This document shows, one piece after another, positions 1 through 8,542 of a stretch of DNA of 20,498 bases (position 1 is its first letter; every line of letters begins with the position of its first letter). This DNA is from Candidatus Sulfopaludibacter sp. SbA3. GTDB lineage: Bacteria > Acidobacteriota > Terriglobia > Bryobacterales > Bryobacteraceae. The position numbers and the translations under genes were made by a program. Under the pieces are notes generated by a model. That model saw nothing but the letters and a program-made list of their open reading frames with translations, searched no databases and was not told where the DNA came from. The stretch spans positions 1 through 20,498 of the forward strand of contig CAMDKT010000024.1 in NCBI GenBank assembly GCA_945900935.1, in the 5' to 3' direction.

Positions 1-75
1 CTCGTCTGGTCAACCTTGATCTTTGTTCATTTACGGACAGTCGGCTACTTGAGACTCGAAGGAATAAATGCCGCC
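1..75. other. Window edge, no gene seen
   Basis: These bases lie downstream of the minus-strand propeller gene. I see no convincing coding frame, no RNA gene and no clear hairpin with a T-run that would serve as its terminator. Confidence 0.5.
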
Positions 76-2952
76 TCACCGCCGAATAGTAACAACCACC
101 GGATCGCTCTGTTCCGCGCGCAGGATGGACCGAACCTGGACAACCGCCGGCCCCGGCGGCAGGTTTTCCGGGATCTGCGCGGAGATCTGACCGTCGGAGG
201 TCTGGAGCAGCGGGAGCGGCAGTTCGTTCATGACGACGCAGGAGCCGCCGAGTACGGTTGGGGCGGGGATGCTCGACGCCGTGGCGGCGTTGGCCAGGCG
301 GAGCCCGTTGATGGTGACGAAGCCGCCGGGGCGGAGGTTGGGCGTTCCGTCTTCACTGTTGACGACGCCGCGGTTGCCGACGGTGATGGCCGGACGCGGC
401 GCGGTGCCGGTGGGGTAAACCGGGATGACGCTGAGGCCGCTGACGCCGATGGTGTAGGCCATGTTTTGGTCGTCGACCAGGATTTGGCGGGCGGGCGTAT
501 TGACGCGGGCCGCGCCGAAAACGCTGAATTGCGGATTTTCAGGAGCGATGGCGATGACCGTTTCCGAGCCGGTTTGAATGTTCACCATTTCGAGCGTCGC
601 GCGGGCATCGTCGCGCGTGACAGCGGTGAGGTTTTGCCGGACCGGAGTCGTCATGCGCAGGAAAATATTATCGCTGAGGGCGTAGACGCTGGCGACGTTG
701 CGCTGCCCGTTAGAAACGATCGTCTGCGTGGGCGGTTGGCCAGGGGCCGGAGGCGCGCCGAACTGGGTGATGCCGGGACGTTCCGTGCCGCCTATGACGG
801 CCAGCGACGGACTTAGGATGAGACCGTTAGCGAGGAAATACGATCCGGCGGGGCCGGAACTGGTTGGGCCGAAATAGGAAACAGGCGCTTGATCGTAGAG
901 CTGGCGCGAAGCCGTATAGGCGTCGGCGATGGCGTCGTAGAGATAGGCGTTCGCATTGCCTGCCATCGTCAGGATGTACTCGCCGCCGGGCGAGGCGACC
1001 ATCGAGATAGGGCCGCCGATCGTAACGGGGGTGATGGGGTTGGCGGGGCGAACAGTCGCCTGATTGCCGATCAAACGCCAGAAGCTGCCGTTGGACATCA
1101 TAAACTGCAAGCCGGAGAGCCCGTAGGCCATGGTGAGCGGCCGAACCGGCGCTTGCTGGCCAATGCGCGGGATGGCGGGGAAGTCCACCTTTCCCGAGAT
1201 GGTGAATGAGTCCAGATCAATGATGTCGATGGACTCGCCGCCCGTGTTGCCGACGTACAAAGTCTGGGCGTCGGGCGTCATGGCCATGGAGTGGGGCAAC
1301 TGGCCGACTTCCAGCGGCGCCAGGAACCGCTGGGCCTTGGTGTCGAAAACTTCAATGCGATTGAAGCCCGAGTTGGTGATGTAGATGCGGCCGCGCTTGG
1401 AGTCCAGGATCATGTCAAAGAGGCCCTCGTTGTTGTTGAGGGTGACAGGCAGCGGGTAAATGATGCCGCGCTGGTCGCGTTCCCGGTAATTCATGTAGAC
1501 CCGAATGGCGTTGGGGAAATTGATGGCGTCGAGCGACTGGAGACTGATGTTGAGTGCCGCGCCGTTGCCGCCGCCGGCGTTGGTGAACAGGTTTGTGCCG
1601 GGTTGACGGACGACACCGCTGCGGCCTGGCTCCATGGTGAAATTGATGGTGGAGGGGACGACGCCGGTGGTCTGCTGCATGACGAGCGCGGTGGTTGTAT
1701 TGGGGATGCTGAAAGTGAGGCGGCCTTTACCGAGATTGCCGATCTTGACCGCGGCTTTGGCTACGCCTTTATTGCAGTTGTCAACTGCCAGGAAAACTTG
1801 CGTGGTTTCGGGCTGGAGGATGGGGTAATCGTACAGGGCGCCGATGGGAAGATAGAGGAGACCGGACTCGGAGACGGCGAAAATATGGTCGCCGTCCTGG
1901 GTGGCTTTCATGACGCCGAGGATCGACTCCCGGAGCCGCAGACCGAGGCGAACGCTTAAGTTATTCGGTCCGCCCACGTAAAGCACATTCGAGACCGGGC
2001 GGGCCGTGGTCGCCGCCGTGTTGAAGGCGCTATAGAGAGTGCGGCCGTCCTGCGAATAGGCGGTGCCGCCGAGATTGCGTTGGACATTGAAACCCGGATT
2101 GAAACCGTTGCCGATGAAGAAGGGGAAATTGGCGGTGCTCATCTGCGCGATGACGGCCAGCGAGGCGGTGTCGTAAAGCGTCGAACCAGCCATAAATTTG
2201 CTGCCATCGGGCGACATGGAGAGAATCGTCGATTGGCCGGTGACGGTGCGGTTGCGGATCACGGTTCCCGACGCGGTTTCGTAGACGAAGAGAGTGGTCT
2301 GCGCGGTGTTGGCGTTTTGGTTGATGGCCACCATGCCAACGATGAAGTTGCCATCGGGAGTGGTGATGAGGCGGCCGGGAAAGGCGGTGGCAGGGCGACC
2401 GGCGAAGACGGCGGGGAGCGGGGCGGGAGTGGTGATGGTCGGGGGATTCGGGATAGAGAAAATCTGCTGGCCGGAGCCTTGGGTACGATCGAAGAGGAGC
2501 AGGGTATTGAGCGCATTGTTGGCTCCGGTGCCCTGCGTGGTGATGAGGACGCGGCCATCGGCGCCGACGGAAACGCCCTCGGGTTTCGCGGGCAGGCTGA
2601 CGGTGTTTATGACCGAGTCCGAACCGAGATCAATGACGCTGAGCGAGGCGCTTTGCGTGTTTGACACGTAAAGAAACGCGTGATCGGGGGCAAGCGCGGC
2701 GGCGAGAGGGAAATTGCCGACCGTGATGCTCTTCATGAGCTTGCGCTCGCTGAGGCTGAGCACGTCGATGCGATTCGCCGTCGAGTTCACTGTATAGATT
2801 CGGCCGCGCGCTTCGTCGAGCACGATATCAGAAGGCGTTCCGCCCAGATTCACAACGCTGCCGAAGCTGGCGCCGGTGGTTTGCGCGTGTAACGCCGAGG
2901 CCAGAAGGGTGACGGAAATCCCGAGCCGAAAAATTGTTGTTTGCAGGAACAT
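76..2952 (-). CDS. Secreted YVTN-like double beta-propeller protein with Solibacter-type C-terminal domain
   Basis: About 958 residues. The N-terminus (MFLQTTIFRLG..., hydrophobic core, then ALHAQ) is a typical signal peptide with cleavage near AQ/TT, so the protein is exported. Residues ~30-370 and ~500-830 carry repeated blades of the YVTN/PQQ-like kind, for example GRIYTVNSTANRIDVLSL, HAFLYVSNTQSASLSVIDL, GRIYITNSGFNRIEVFDT and QTLYVGNTGGESIDIIDL. A stretch between them (~375-490) looks like an Ig/BACON-type beta domain. The last ~90 residues (GGFVTINGLRLA..., SDGQISAQIPENLPPG, VVVTIRR) match the Solibacter C-terminal domain known as TIGR03437. I chose ATG 2952; an in-frame TTG lies two codons upstream at 2958. 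Its substrate is unknown; an extracellular binding or adhesion role is inference. It is divergent from the pilus locus. Confidence 0.85.
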   Translation of the reverse strand: MFLQTTIFRLGISVTLLASALHAQTTGASFGSVVNLGGTPSDIVLDEARGRIYTVNSTANRIDVLSLSERKLMKSITVGNFPLAAALAPDHAFLYVSNTQSASLSVIDLGSDSVINTVSLPAKPEGVSVGADGRVLITTQGTGANNALNTLLLFDRTQGSGQQIFSIPNPPTITTPAPLPAVFAGRPATAFPGRLITTPDGNFIVGMVAINQNANTAQTTLFVYETASGTVIRNRTVTGQSTILSMSPDGSKFMAGSTLYDTASLAVIAQMSTANFPFFIGNGFNPGFNVQRNLGGTAYSQDGRTLYSAFNTAATTARPVSNVLYVGGPNNLSVRLGLRLRESILGVMKATQDGDHIFAVSESGLLYLPIGALYDYPILQPETTQVFLAVDNCNKGVAKAAVKIGNLGKGRLTFSIPNTTTALVMQQTTGVVPSTINFTMEPGRSGVVRQPGTNLFTNAGGGNGAALNISLQSLDAINFPNAIRVYMNYRERDQRGIIYPLPVTLNNNEGLFDMILDSKRGRIYITNSGFNRIEVFDTKAQRFLAPLEVGQLPHSMAMTPDAQTLYVGNTGGESIDIIDLDSFTISGKVDFPAIPRIGQQAPVRPLTMAYGLSGLQFMMSNGSFWRLIGNQATVRPANPITPVTIGGPISMVASPGGEYILTMAGNANAYLYDAIADAYTASRQLYDQAPVSYFGPTSSGPAGSYFLANGLILSPSLAVIGGTERPGITQFGAPPAPGQPPTQTIVSNGQRNVASVYALSDNIFLRMTTPVRQNLTAVTRDDARATLEMVNIQTGSETVIAIAPENPQFSVFGAARVNTPARQILVDDQNMAYTIGVSGLSVIPVYPTGTAPRPAITVGNRGVVNSEDGTPNLRPGGFVTINGLRLANAATASSIPAPTVLGGSCVVMNELPLPLLQTSDGQISAQIPENLPPGPAVVQVRSILRAEQSDPVVVTIRR

Positions 2953-3012
2953 AGCCAATTCGCTAGTCTAACCCTTACACAGTTCGAAAGTTCCTTGCCC
3001 TGGCGCAACAAA

Positions 3013-3423
3013 ATGCGAAGGGATGGGTTCAACGGAGGTCCACAGCCACAAGTGACAGTTAAATTGTCGATCAAGAACAGCAATCGGAGCAGTGTTGTCG
3101 CGACGAACGCCGATATTGCCGATACGAGCCAAAAACGAAGGACTGGATTGTTAAAACATTCTAATCTTGCTGCCGGAGAGGGGTTGTGGATTGTACCCTG
3201 CGAAGCAGTACATACATTTGGAATGAAGTTTCCGATTGATGTGCTGTATTTGAACAAGCAGAAAAAAGTGTTGAAAATCCGGGACAATATGAAGAAATCG
3301 CGCATGTCGTTGTGTTTGCGGGCACACTCGGTGCTGGAGTTGCCAGCGGGGTATGCGGCCCAGACCGGTACCGTGGTGGGCGACCAGTTGGAATTCACGA
3401 AGCACACGGTGGACGCCGGATGA
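3013..3423 (+). CDS. DUF192 family protein
   Basis: About 136 residues. The core shows the DUF192 pattern: an R-x-x-GLL turn (RRTGLLKHSNL), then GEGLWIVPCEAVHTFGMKFPIDVLYLNKQKKVLKI, and a closing segment HSVLELPAGYAAQTGTVVGDQL. DUF192 is a small all-beta family of unknown biochemical role, often secreted; no signal peptide is evident here. The start is uncertain: ATG 3013 has no clear ribosome binding site, and GTG 3052, behind a GGAGG at 3034-3038, is the main alternative; both keep the domain. A TTG-started longer form would overlap the divergent propeller gene and is unlikely. The stop overlaps the next start by four bases (ATGA), so it is probably translationally coupled to the pilus lipoprotein. 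The codons are visibly richer in A+T than in the genes downstream. Confidence 0.8.
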   Translation: MRRDGFNGGPQPQVTVKLSIKNSNRSSVVATNADIADTSQKRRTGLLKHSNLAAGEGLWIVPCEAVHTFGMKFPIDVLYLNKQKKVLKIRDNMKKSRMSLCLRAHSVLELPAGYAAQTGTVVGDQLEFTKHTVDAG

Positions 3424-4388
3424 AGCTGATTTCGACAATGGTTGCGGCAGGACTTTTGCTGGGCGGTTGCGCGTCGAAGAGCCGGGTGAGCCGGGTGACG
3501 GTGCCTGGGAATTCGCTGCAGCCGGTGATGCGGCGTCAGGTGTTGAACGCGGTTGACGCGGGGGAAGGGAACCCGCGCGTGCGAAATTTGCGTGAGCGAA
3601 TGGCGGAGAAGCCGAAGAACGTGCGACTGCGGCTGGAGTTGGCGGCGGAATATTCCCGGACCGGGTATCCGGAACTGGAATTGGAGCACTTGCGATTGGC
3701 GGTGGAGCGGTTCCCCGAATCGGAAGCGGCGGTGGTGGCGTTGAGCCGGGCGTTGGTTCGGGTACATCGGCCGGGCGAGGCGGAGAAGCGGTTGAACGAG
3801 TTTTTGGCGAAGCGGGATAAACCGTCGGCCAATGTGTTGTCCTGGGCAGGAATCGTGCAGGACGGATTGGGCAAGTGGAAAGACGGGGAGCCGCTGCACC
3901 GGCGGGCGGTGGAACTGGCGCAGGGACGGGATGCGCTGCACAACAATTTGGGATATAACTTGTTGATGCAGGGTCGAAAAGGCGATGCGGCCGAGGAGTT
4001 CCGGCGGGCGCTGGATCTGAACCCGCTGTCGGAAACCGCGCGGAACAATTTGGGCTTGTCGTTGGGTGACCAGCCGGAGGCGGCGATCACGCAGTTTCGT
4101 CAGACGGCGGATCTGGCGGTGGCGCATAATAATTTAGCGGCTTATCTGTATGAAAAGGGCGATGTGGCGGGAGCGCGCAAGGAGTTGGAACTGGCGCTGG
4201 AATACCGCAAGGACAGTCCGAAAATTTTGGAAAATCTCCGCAATCTGGCGGCGCTGGACGGCATGCCGATTCAGATGCCCCGGACGGAGCAACATTCATT
4301 TTGGAGAACGTTCGCTCGCGGGTTGAAACACGCCTTCGTCGCGGACGAGGCAAGAAATTCGACCGGAATCGCGGACGCGGGCCGGTAA
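3420..4388 (+). CDS. TPR-repeat lipoprotein, TadD-like
   Basis: 322 residues. The signal sequence ends in a lipobox (LLLGGC, Cys17), so the mature protein should be a lipid-anchored periplasmic protein. Residues ~60-300 form tetratricopeptide repeats: examples are RLRLELAAEYSRTGYPELELEHLRLAVERFP, ALHNNLGYNLLMQG followed by AAEEFRRALDLNP, and AHNNLAAYLYEKGDVAGARKELELALE. TadD in Tad systems is a TPR lipoprotein that helps assemble the secretin, and position at the head of the Flp/Cpa genes supports that role. I start at ATG 3420, which overlaps the DUF192 stop; the frame is open further upstream but that part has no lipoprotein signal. Sequence divergence in TPRs makes the exact orthology to TadD uncertain, the class is not. 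Confidence 0.8.
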   Translation: MKLISTMVAAGLLLGGCASKSRVSRVTVPGNSLQPVMRRQVLNAVDAGEGNPRVRNLRERMAEKPKNVRLRLELAAEYSRTGYPELELEHLRLAVERFPESEAAVVALSRALVRVHRPGEAEKRLNEFLAKRDKPSANVLSWAGIVQDGLGKWKDGEPLHRRAVELAQGRDALHNNLGYNLLMQGRKGDAAEEFRRALDLNPLSETARNNLGLSLGDQPEAAITQFRQTADLAVAHNNLAAYLYEKGDVAGARKELELALEYRKDSPKILENLRNLAALDGMPIQMPRTEQHSFWRTFARGLKHAFVADEARNSTGIADAGR

Positions 4389-4391
4389 GCT

Positions 4392-4400
4392 AAAGAGGAA
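4392..4400 (+). promoter_or_regulatory. Ribosome binding site of the Flp pilin
   Basis: AAAGAGGAA lies five to seven bases before ATG 4405, the clearest Shine-Dalgarno of the locus. This fits the high expression expected for a major pilin. Confidence 0.6.
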
Positions 4401-4404
4401 CACT

Positions 4405-4593
4405 ATGATCAAACAATTCATGTTGCGCGTTTGGAACGAAGAACAGGGGCAAGACCTGGTGGAATATGCTCTGATCGTCGCGGCGGTCGGGCTGGCGCTG
4501 ATCACCACGGTGAACCAGTTGTCGACGGCCGTTGTGTCGCTCTATTCGAGCATCACGCAGGGCTTGACCAGCATCGGCGCGTCGGGTCAGTAA
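4405..4593 (+). CDS. flp: Flp/Fap-type major pilin
   Basis: 62 residues, the usual size. A short charged leader (MIKQFMLRVWNEEQG) is followed by QDLVEYALIVAAVGLALITTVNQL. Cleavage after Gly15 by a prepilin peptidase would put Glu at mature position 5 and Tyr at 6, the hallmark of Flp pilins. One hydrophobic helix follows, then a short Ser/Thr/Gly-rich tail. It is the major subunit of the Tad pilus. Only eight bases separate it from the following membrane protein, so there is no room for the usual terminator right behind the pilin gene. The matching prepilin peptidase is not in this window. Confidence 0.93.
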   Translation: MIKQFMLRVWNEEQGQDLVEYALIVAAVGLALITTVNQLSTAVVSLYSSITQGLTSIGASGQ

Positions 4594-4601
4594 TTTTGCG
4601 G

Positions 4602-6023
4602 ATGGAGCCGCGCAAGCCCGCACGAGCGACGGTGTGGCTCCTTCCTGATTTGGCGCTAGCGCTGGCGCTGTTCACGGTTTTTTATGCGTTTGCCATCTAC
4701 CGGGCGCCGGAGCAGTTGTTCCGGGACTCGGATACGGGTTGGCATATTCGCACGGGCGAAGGCATTCTTAGGAATTTGGCCGTGCCGCGCGTAGACCCGT
4801 ATTCTTTTTCGCGGCCCGGCGGGGAATGGTATGCGTGGGAGTGGGCGGCTGACGCGGCCATGGGCGCGGCTCACCGTGGGGCGGGGTTGGCGGGCGTCGC
4901 GGTGTTGTATTTAGCCGCGATCGGATTCTGCACTTGGCTCTGGGTGCGGTTGCATTGGGCGTGCGGGTCGAACTTTCTTCTGGTCTGTTTATTGGCCTCG
5001 CCGATGTTGATGGCGGCGCAACTGCATTGGCTGGCGCGGCCGCACGTATTCGGGTGGGTGTGGCTGCTGCTGACGTTGTTACTGTTGGAAACGGGGCGGA
5101 TGCGCTGGTGGCTGGCGTTGGCGATTTCCGTGGTTTGGGCGAACACGCACGGGTCATTTTTTCTGCTGCCGGTGTTTTGTTTCATTTATGGCGTGGGATG
5201 GCGGGTCTTTGCGGTGGCGGCGTTCGGATCGCTGGTTAACCCCTATGGCTGGGCACTGCACGTACATTTGGTTCGGTATTTAGGCGATACGGAGTTGCTG
5301 AGCCGCGTGGCGGAGTTCCAAAGCTTCAACTTCCATAGCGAAGGGGCGTGGCAGATTGGCGCGCTGATGCTGATCGGCATGGGCGGCTTCGTTTGCGCGT
5401 TGGCTTGCGGCCAGTGGCGCAGGGCTTGTGTCCTGTTACTGCTTTGCGCAATGGCGCTGCGTAGTGCGCGCGGCTTGCCGGTATTGGCGTTGGCGGGGCT
5501 GCCATTGGCGGGGGGAGCGATTACGGCGGCGCTGGTGCGGTGGCCGTTTTGGCCGGAACTGGGCCGGCGGGCGTTCGCCTACGGGGAACGGCTGCGAGCG
5601 CTGCAGGCGCCCTTAAAAGGGTGGGCTTCGGCCGCGGTATTAGCAGTGCTGCTTGGATTGGCGGTGGCGGGAAGTAATCCGGGGTTTCCGGCGAACGAAT
5701 TCCCAGTGGCTGCCGCTGCGCATTTGCCATCTGGCGGAAAAGTATTGGCTCCGGACAAGTACGGGGGGTACTTGATTTACCGCTTTGATGGGGCGCGAAA
5801 GGTGTATTTCGACGGCCGCAGCGACTACTATGGCGCGGCCTTCCTGAGGGAATACGTGGCCATGCTGGAACTGCGGCCGGGATGGGAAAAAACGCTGGCA
5901 AATCAGGGATTCACTCATGCGTTATTGCCCGTGCGATACTCGCTCGCCGGGGCGTTGGAAAAACACGGTTGGCGCAAGCTCTATAGCGATGCGACTTCGA
6001 TATTATTGGAACGAAACTTTTAG
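4602..6023 (+). CDS. Multi-pass membrane protein, possible GT-C type glycosyltransferase
   Basis: About 473 residues. One N-terminal transmembrane helix (LALALALFTVFYAFAIY) is followed by a large loop containing RDSDTGWHIRTGEGIL, VPRVDPYSF and WYAWEWAADA, then about eight or nine further helices up to residue ~370 and a soluble C-terminal part (PSGGKVLAPDKYGGYLIYRF, VYFDGRSDYYG). The acidic DSD motif in the first extracytoplasmic loop and the topology resemble GT-C lipid-linked sugar transferases, but I cannot name a family. Similar proteins with an acidic first-loop motif are common in Acidobacteriota. Start ATG 4602 sits just after the flp stop; TTG 4596 is an alternative. It lies between flp and cpaB, which suggests a pilus-related job such as pilin glycosylation; this is inference. 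Confidence 0.7.
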   Translation: MEPRKPARATVWLLPDLALALALFTVFYAFAIYRAPEQLFRDSDTGWHIRTGEGILRNLAVPRVDPYSFSRPGGEWYAWEWAADAAMGAAHRGAGLAGVAVLYLAAIGFCTWLWVRLHWACGSNFLLVCLLASPMLMAAQLHWLARPHVFGWVWLLLTLLLLETGRMRWWLALAISVVWANTHGSFFLLPVFCFIYGVGWRVFAVAAFGSLVNPYGWALHVHLVRYLGDTELLSRVAEFQSFNFHSEGAWQIGALMLIGMGGFVCALACGQWRRACVLLLLCAMALRSARGLPVLALAGLPLAGGAITAALVRWPFWPELGRRAFAYGERLRALQAPLKGWASAAVLAVLLGLAVAGSNPGFPANEFPVAAAAHLPSGGKVLAPDKYGGYLIYRFDGARKVYFDGRSDYYGAAFLREYVAMLELRPGWEKTLANQGFTHALLPVRYSLAGALEKHGWRKLYSDATSILLERNF

Positions 6024-6058
6024 CGCTATGCTGTGTTGTTACGATAGCAGGAAGGCCT

Positions 6059-6091
6059 CCGTGTCCGCGCCCCTTGGCGTAGCGGAAACGG
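6059..6091 (+). promoter_or_regulatory. Strong RNA hairpin in the leader of cpaB
   Basis: In the 93-base gap before cpaB, CCGTGTCCGC (6059-6068) pairs with GCGGAAACGG (6082-6091) with one mismatch. Inside, GCC/GGC (6069-6071, 6076-6078) closes a CCTT loop. No T-run follows, so it is not a textbook terminator. It may be an attenuator, a processing or stability element between the pilin part and the assembly part of the operon. Confidence 0.45.
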
Positions 6092-6116
6092 GTGTGTTTC
6101 AGAGCAAGGATTTTCG

Positions 6117-7088
6117 ATGGATCGCCAAAAACTACTCATGATCTTTGGAGGCGCATTTGCCGCCGCCGCGCTGCTGACGTGGTTTTTGTATTCGCAAACC
6201 GTTGCGCCGAAGCGGGAAAAGATGGTAACCGTGCTGGCGGCCAGCGCCGATTTGCCGGCCGGGACGCGGATGCAAAAAGTCCATCTGAAAAAGATTTCGA
6301 TTGCGCAGTCGACCGCGCCACGGGCGACGGTATCCGAAGAGGGTTTGGCGCTGGACCGCGCGCTGTTGTATCCGGTGACGCAGAATGAACCGATTCTCTC
6401 CACGCGTTTGTCGAGCGTGACGGGTGCCGATGGCATCGCTTCGCTGATTGAACCGGGCAAGCGAGGCGTGAGTGTCTCGGTAGCCGACTCGGCCAGCGCG
6501 GGCGGGTTGATCCAGCCGCGGGCGCATGTGGACGTGCTGTTCACGAAGACTGGCTCGATGGCGGAAGCGGTGACGTCAACGGTGCTGGAAGACGTAATTG
6601 TCTTGTCGATTGGGCGCAACGTGGAAGCAGCGGGAGCGGTAGCCGCGACTGCCCCCGCCGGCGCCACGGCCGCCCCCTCAACCGGTAACCGTTCGGTGAC
6701 GCTGCTGGTAACGCCGGAGCAGGCGCGTGTGTTGGAGTTAGCGAAAAATCAGGGCAAAATCAGCTTGTCTCTACGCAACCCGAAGGACTCCGGGAAGAGC
6801 GATGAAGTGCTGTCGACAACGTCGGAAACGATCGATCCGGGGCTGATGCTGCGGACCGCGAAAGCTCGGGCGATGGCGACAGGACGGATGCCGCCGCGCG
6901 CGTTCATGAATGTCCCGAATCTGAAAGACGATAAGGCCTGGGCCGCTCTGGTGGGAGAAGACCCTTCGCAACAACGTCCGCCAGTGGCCGTGAGGCCGGC
7001 CGTGGAGAAGAAAGAACCGCCCAAGCCAAGGGCGGTAATCGATGTCTTCCGTGGGGACAAACACGTACAGGAAACATTCCAGGATTAA
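6117..7088 (+). CDS. cpaB: Flp pilus assembly protein CpaB/RcpC
   Basis: 323 residues. One N-terminal transmembrane helix (residues ~5-25) is followed by a SAF domain (~36-98: MVTVLAASADLPAGTRM ... YPVTQNEPILSTRL) and the RcpC/CpaB domain (~105-220: GKRGVSVSVAD..., GLIQPRAHVDVLFT, TVLEDVIVLSIGR, SVTLLVTPEQARVLELAKNQGKISLSLRNP). This is the normal CpaB order. The protein sits in the inner membrane/periplasm and helps secretin and pilus assembly. The C-terminal ~90 residues are Pro/Lys-rich and appear family-specific. An AAGGA at 6106-6110 supports ATG 6117. The secretin gene follows after 23 bases. Confidence 0.9.
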   Translation: MDRQKLLMIFGGAFAAAALLTWFLYSQTVAPKREKMVTVLAASADLPAGTRMQKVHLKKISIAQSTAPRATVSEEGLALDRALLYPVTQNEPILSTRLSSVTGADGIASLIEPGKRGVSVSVADSASAGGLIQPRAHVDVLFTKTGSMAEAVTSTVLEDVIVLSIGRNVEAAGAVAATAPAGATAAPSTGNRSVTLLVTPEQARVLELAKNQGKISLSLRNPKDSGKSDEVLSTTSETIDPGLMLRTAKARAMATGRMPPRAFMNVPNLKDDKAWAALVGEDPSQQRPPVAVRPAVEKKEPPKPRAVIDVFRGDKHVQETFQD

Positions 7089-7111
7089 CCGCTGCCAACT
7101 CCAAACCACAC

Positions 7112-8542
7112 ATGAAAAATATTTGTCCTTCTTTTCCGCTGGCAGTGCTCACTTTAGCCGCGGTTGGTATCGTAGTGACCGCCCAAACCGCGCCGCCCCG
7201 CGAGATGACACTCATCATCGGCCGCGGCGAATTAGTCCAATTCTCCAATGACATTAAGACCGTGGCGGCGTCGGAACCCAAGATCGCCGATGTTTCCGTT
7301 GTCTCCCCGCGAGAGGTGATGATCAACGCCAAGGGCTTGGGTAAATCGACCGTTATTGTTTGGGAAACCGGCGGCGCGACTCGCGGTTATAACATTTCTG
7401 TCCAGCCCGATTCGATGGAATTCGACCTTGTGAAGCAATCGATCAAGGAAGCGATGGCTGGCGGGACCGTGGCGATTACGGGCAACATCGAGACGGTGGT
7501 CCTGAGCGGCAAAGCGGACAGCGTGGCCGCGTCAAAAAGAGCCGAAGCGATCGCCTCCACGTATGGCAAGCGAGTGGTGAATCTGATTCAGACGCCGCCG
7601 CCCCCGGAACTTCGTCAAGTAATGCTGGAAGTGAAATTCGCCGCGATTGATCGTATCGCTCTCACCGAAGTCGGCTTCAATTTTCTGAGCCGGAATCCGA
7701 ACACGTTGGGCGCGTTGTCGACGCAGCAGTTCTCCACGCCGCGATTCAGTCAACTGCAGTTCCAGGATCAGGGATTCTCGAACTCGACGCTCAACTTCGC
7801 CGACCTGCTCAACATGTTCATTTTCCGGCCTGACCTGAACATCGGCGCAACCATTCGCGCGTTGCAACAGCGTAATCTGCTGCAGATGATGGCCGAGCCG
7901 AACCTGGTGGCGTTGGAAGGAAAAGAAGCGAGCTTCCTGGCGGGCGGCGAGTTTCCGTTTCCGACTTTAACAGCGACATCCACCGGCGGCGCGACCGCTC
8001 CGGTGGTCACCGTTCAATTCAAAAAATTCGGCATCCAGTTGGATTTCAAGCCGGAAATCACCAGTGATAATCGGATTCATTTGAAAATGCGTCCACAAGT
8101 GAGCTCGCTCGATTACGTCAACGCGGTGACGTTGCAGGGCTACCTGATTCCGGCGATCGCCACCCGGTATGCCGAGACCGAAGCGATCCTGAATGACGGC
8201 GAGAGTTTTGCCGTCGCCGGGCTGATTGACAATCGGGTGATTCAATCGATGAACCGAATCAAGTGGCTGGGCGATGTGCCGGTGTTGGGGCAGTTGTTCC
8301 GCAGCCGGTCGACGAAGAAGACGAACGAAGAACTGCTGGTTGTGATTACGCCGCGTTTTGTGAAGCCGCTGACGGCGGACCAGAAGCCGAAGATGCCCGA
8401 CTGGGTGGAAGATTTCCTTCCTCCAACCGCGGAAGACAAAGGTGCCGGAACGAAGAAACGGCCAAAGGTTAGCAAAACGCAAAAGAAGGACGCGGCGAAG
8501 CCGGAGTTTATTGGACCGCGTGGACACCAGGAACCCAAGTAA
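7112..8542 (+). CDS. cpaC: Tad pilus secretin CpaC/RcpA
   Basis: 476 residues. A signal peptide (FPLAVLTLAAVGIVVTAQ) leads to the N-terminal secretin-associated domain (~30-98: MTLIIGRGELVQF, KIADVSVVSPREVMINAKGLGKSTVIVW). A BON-like stretch (~105-160: VAITGNIETVVLSGKADSV) and the secretin core (~165-415) follow. The core contains MMAEPNLVALEGKEASFLAGGEFPFP and VPVLGQLFRS ... TNEELLVVITPRFV, the secretin signature near the end. It forms the outer-membrane channel for the Tad pilus. The C-terminus (~420-476) is a Lys/Pro-rich tail. Start ATG 7112 puts the signal peptide right at the N-terminus. Its 3' end overlaps the likely start of the next gene. Confidence 0.93.
   Translation: MKNICPSFPLAVLTLAAVGIVVTAQTAPPREMTLIIGRGELVQFSNDIKTVAASEPKIADVSVVSPREVMINAKGLGKSTVIVWETGGATRGYNISVQPDSMEFDLVKQSIKEAMAGGTVAITGNIETVVLSGKADSVAASKRAEAIASTYGKRVVNLIQTPPPPELRQVMLEVKFAAIDRIALTEVGFNFLSRNPNTLGALSTQQFSTPRFSQLQFQDQGFSNSTLNFADLLNMFIFRPDLNIGATIRALQQRNLLQMMAEPNLVALEGKEASFLAGGEFPFPTLTATSTGGATAPVVTVQFKKFGIQLDFKPEITSDNRIHLKMRPQVSSLDYVNAVTLQGYLIPAIATRYAETEAILNDGESFAVAGLIDNRVIQSMNRIKWLGDVPVLGQLFRSRSTKKTNEELLVVITPRFVKPLTADQKPKMPDWVEDFLPPTAEDKGAGTKKRPKVSKTQKKDAAKPEFIGPRGHQEPK

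Noticed and set aside
3002..3016. Sigma-54 type promoter (TGGCGC ... TGC) before the DUF192 gene
   Set aside because: The spacing of the GG and GC elements is off by one base and the second element overlaps the ATG.
2850..4127. 425-codon minus-strand frame opposite the DUF192 and TPR genes
   Set aside because: Arg/Gln/His-rich, low-complexity translation typical of an antisense shadow; it also overlaps the start of the propeller gene in another frame.
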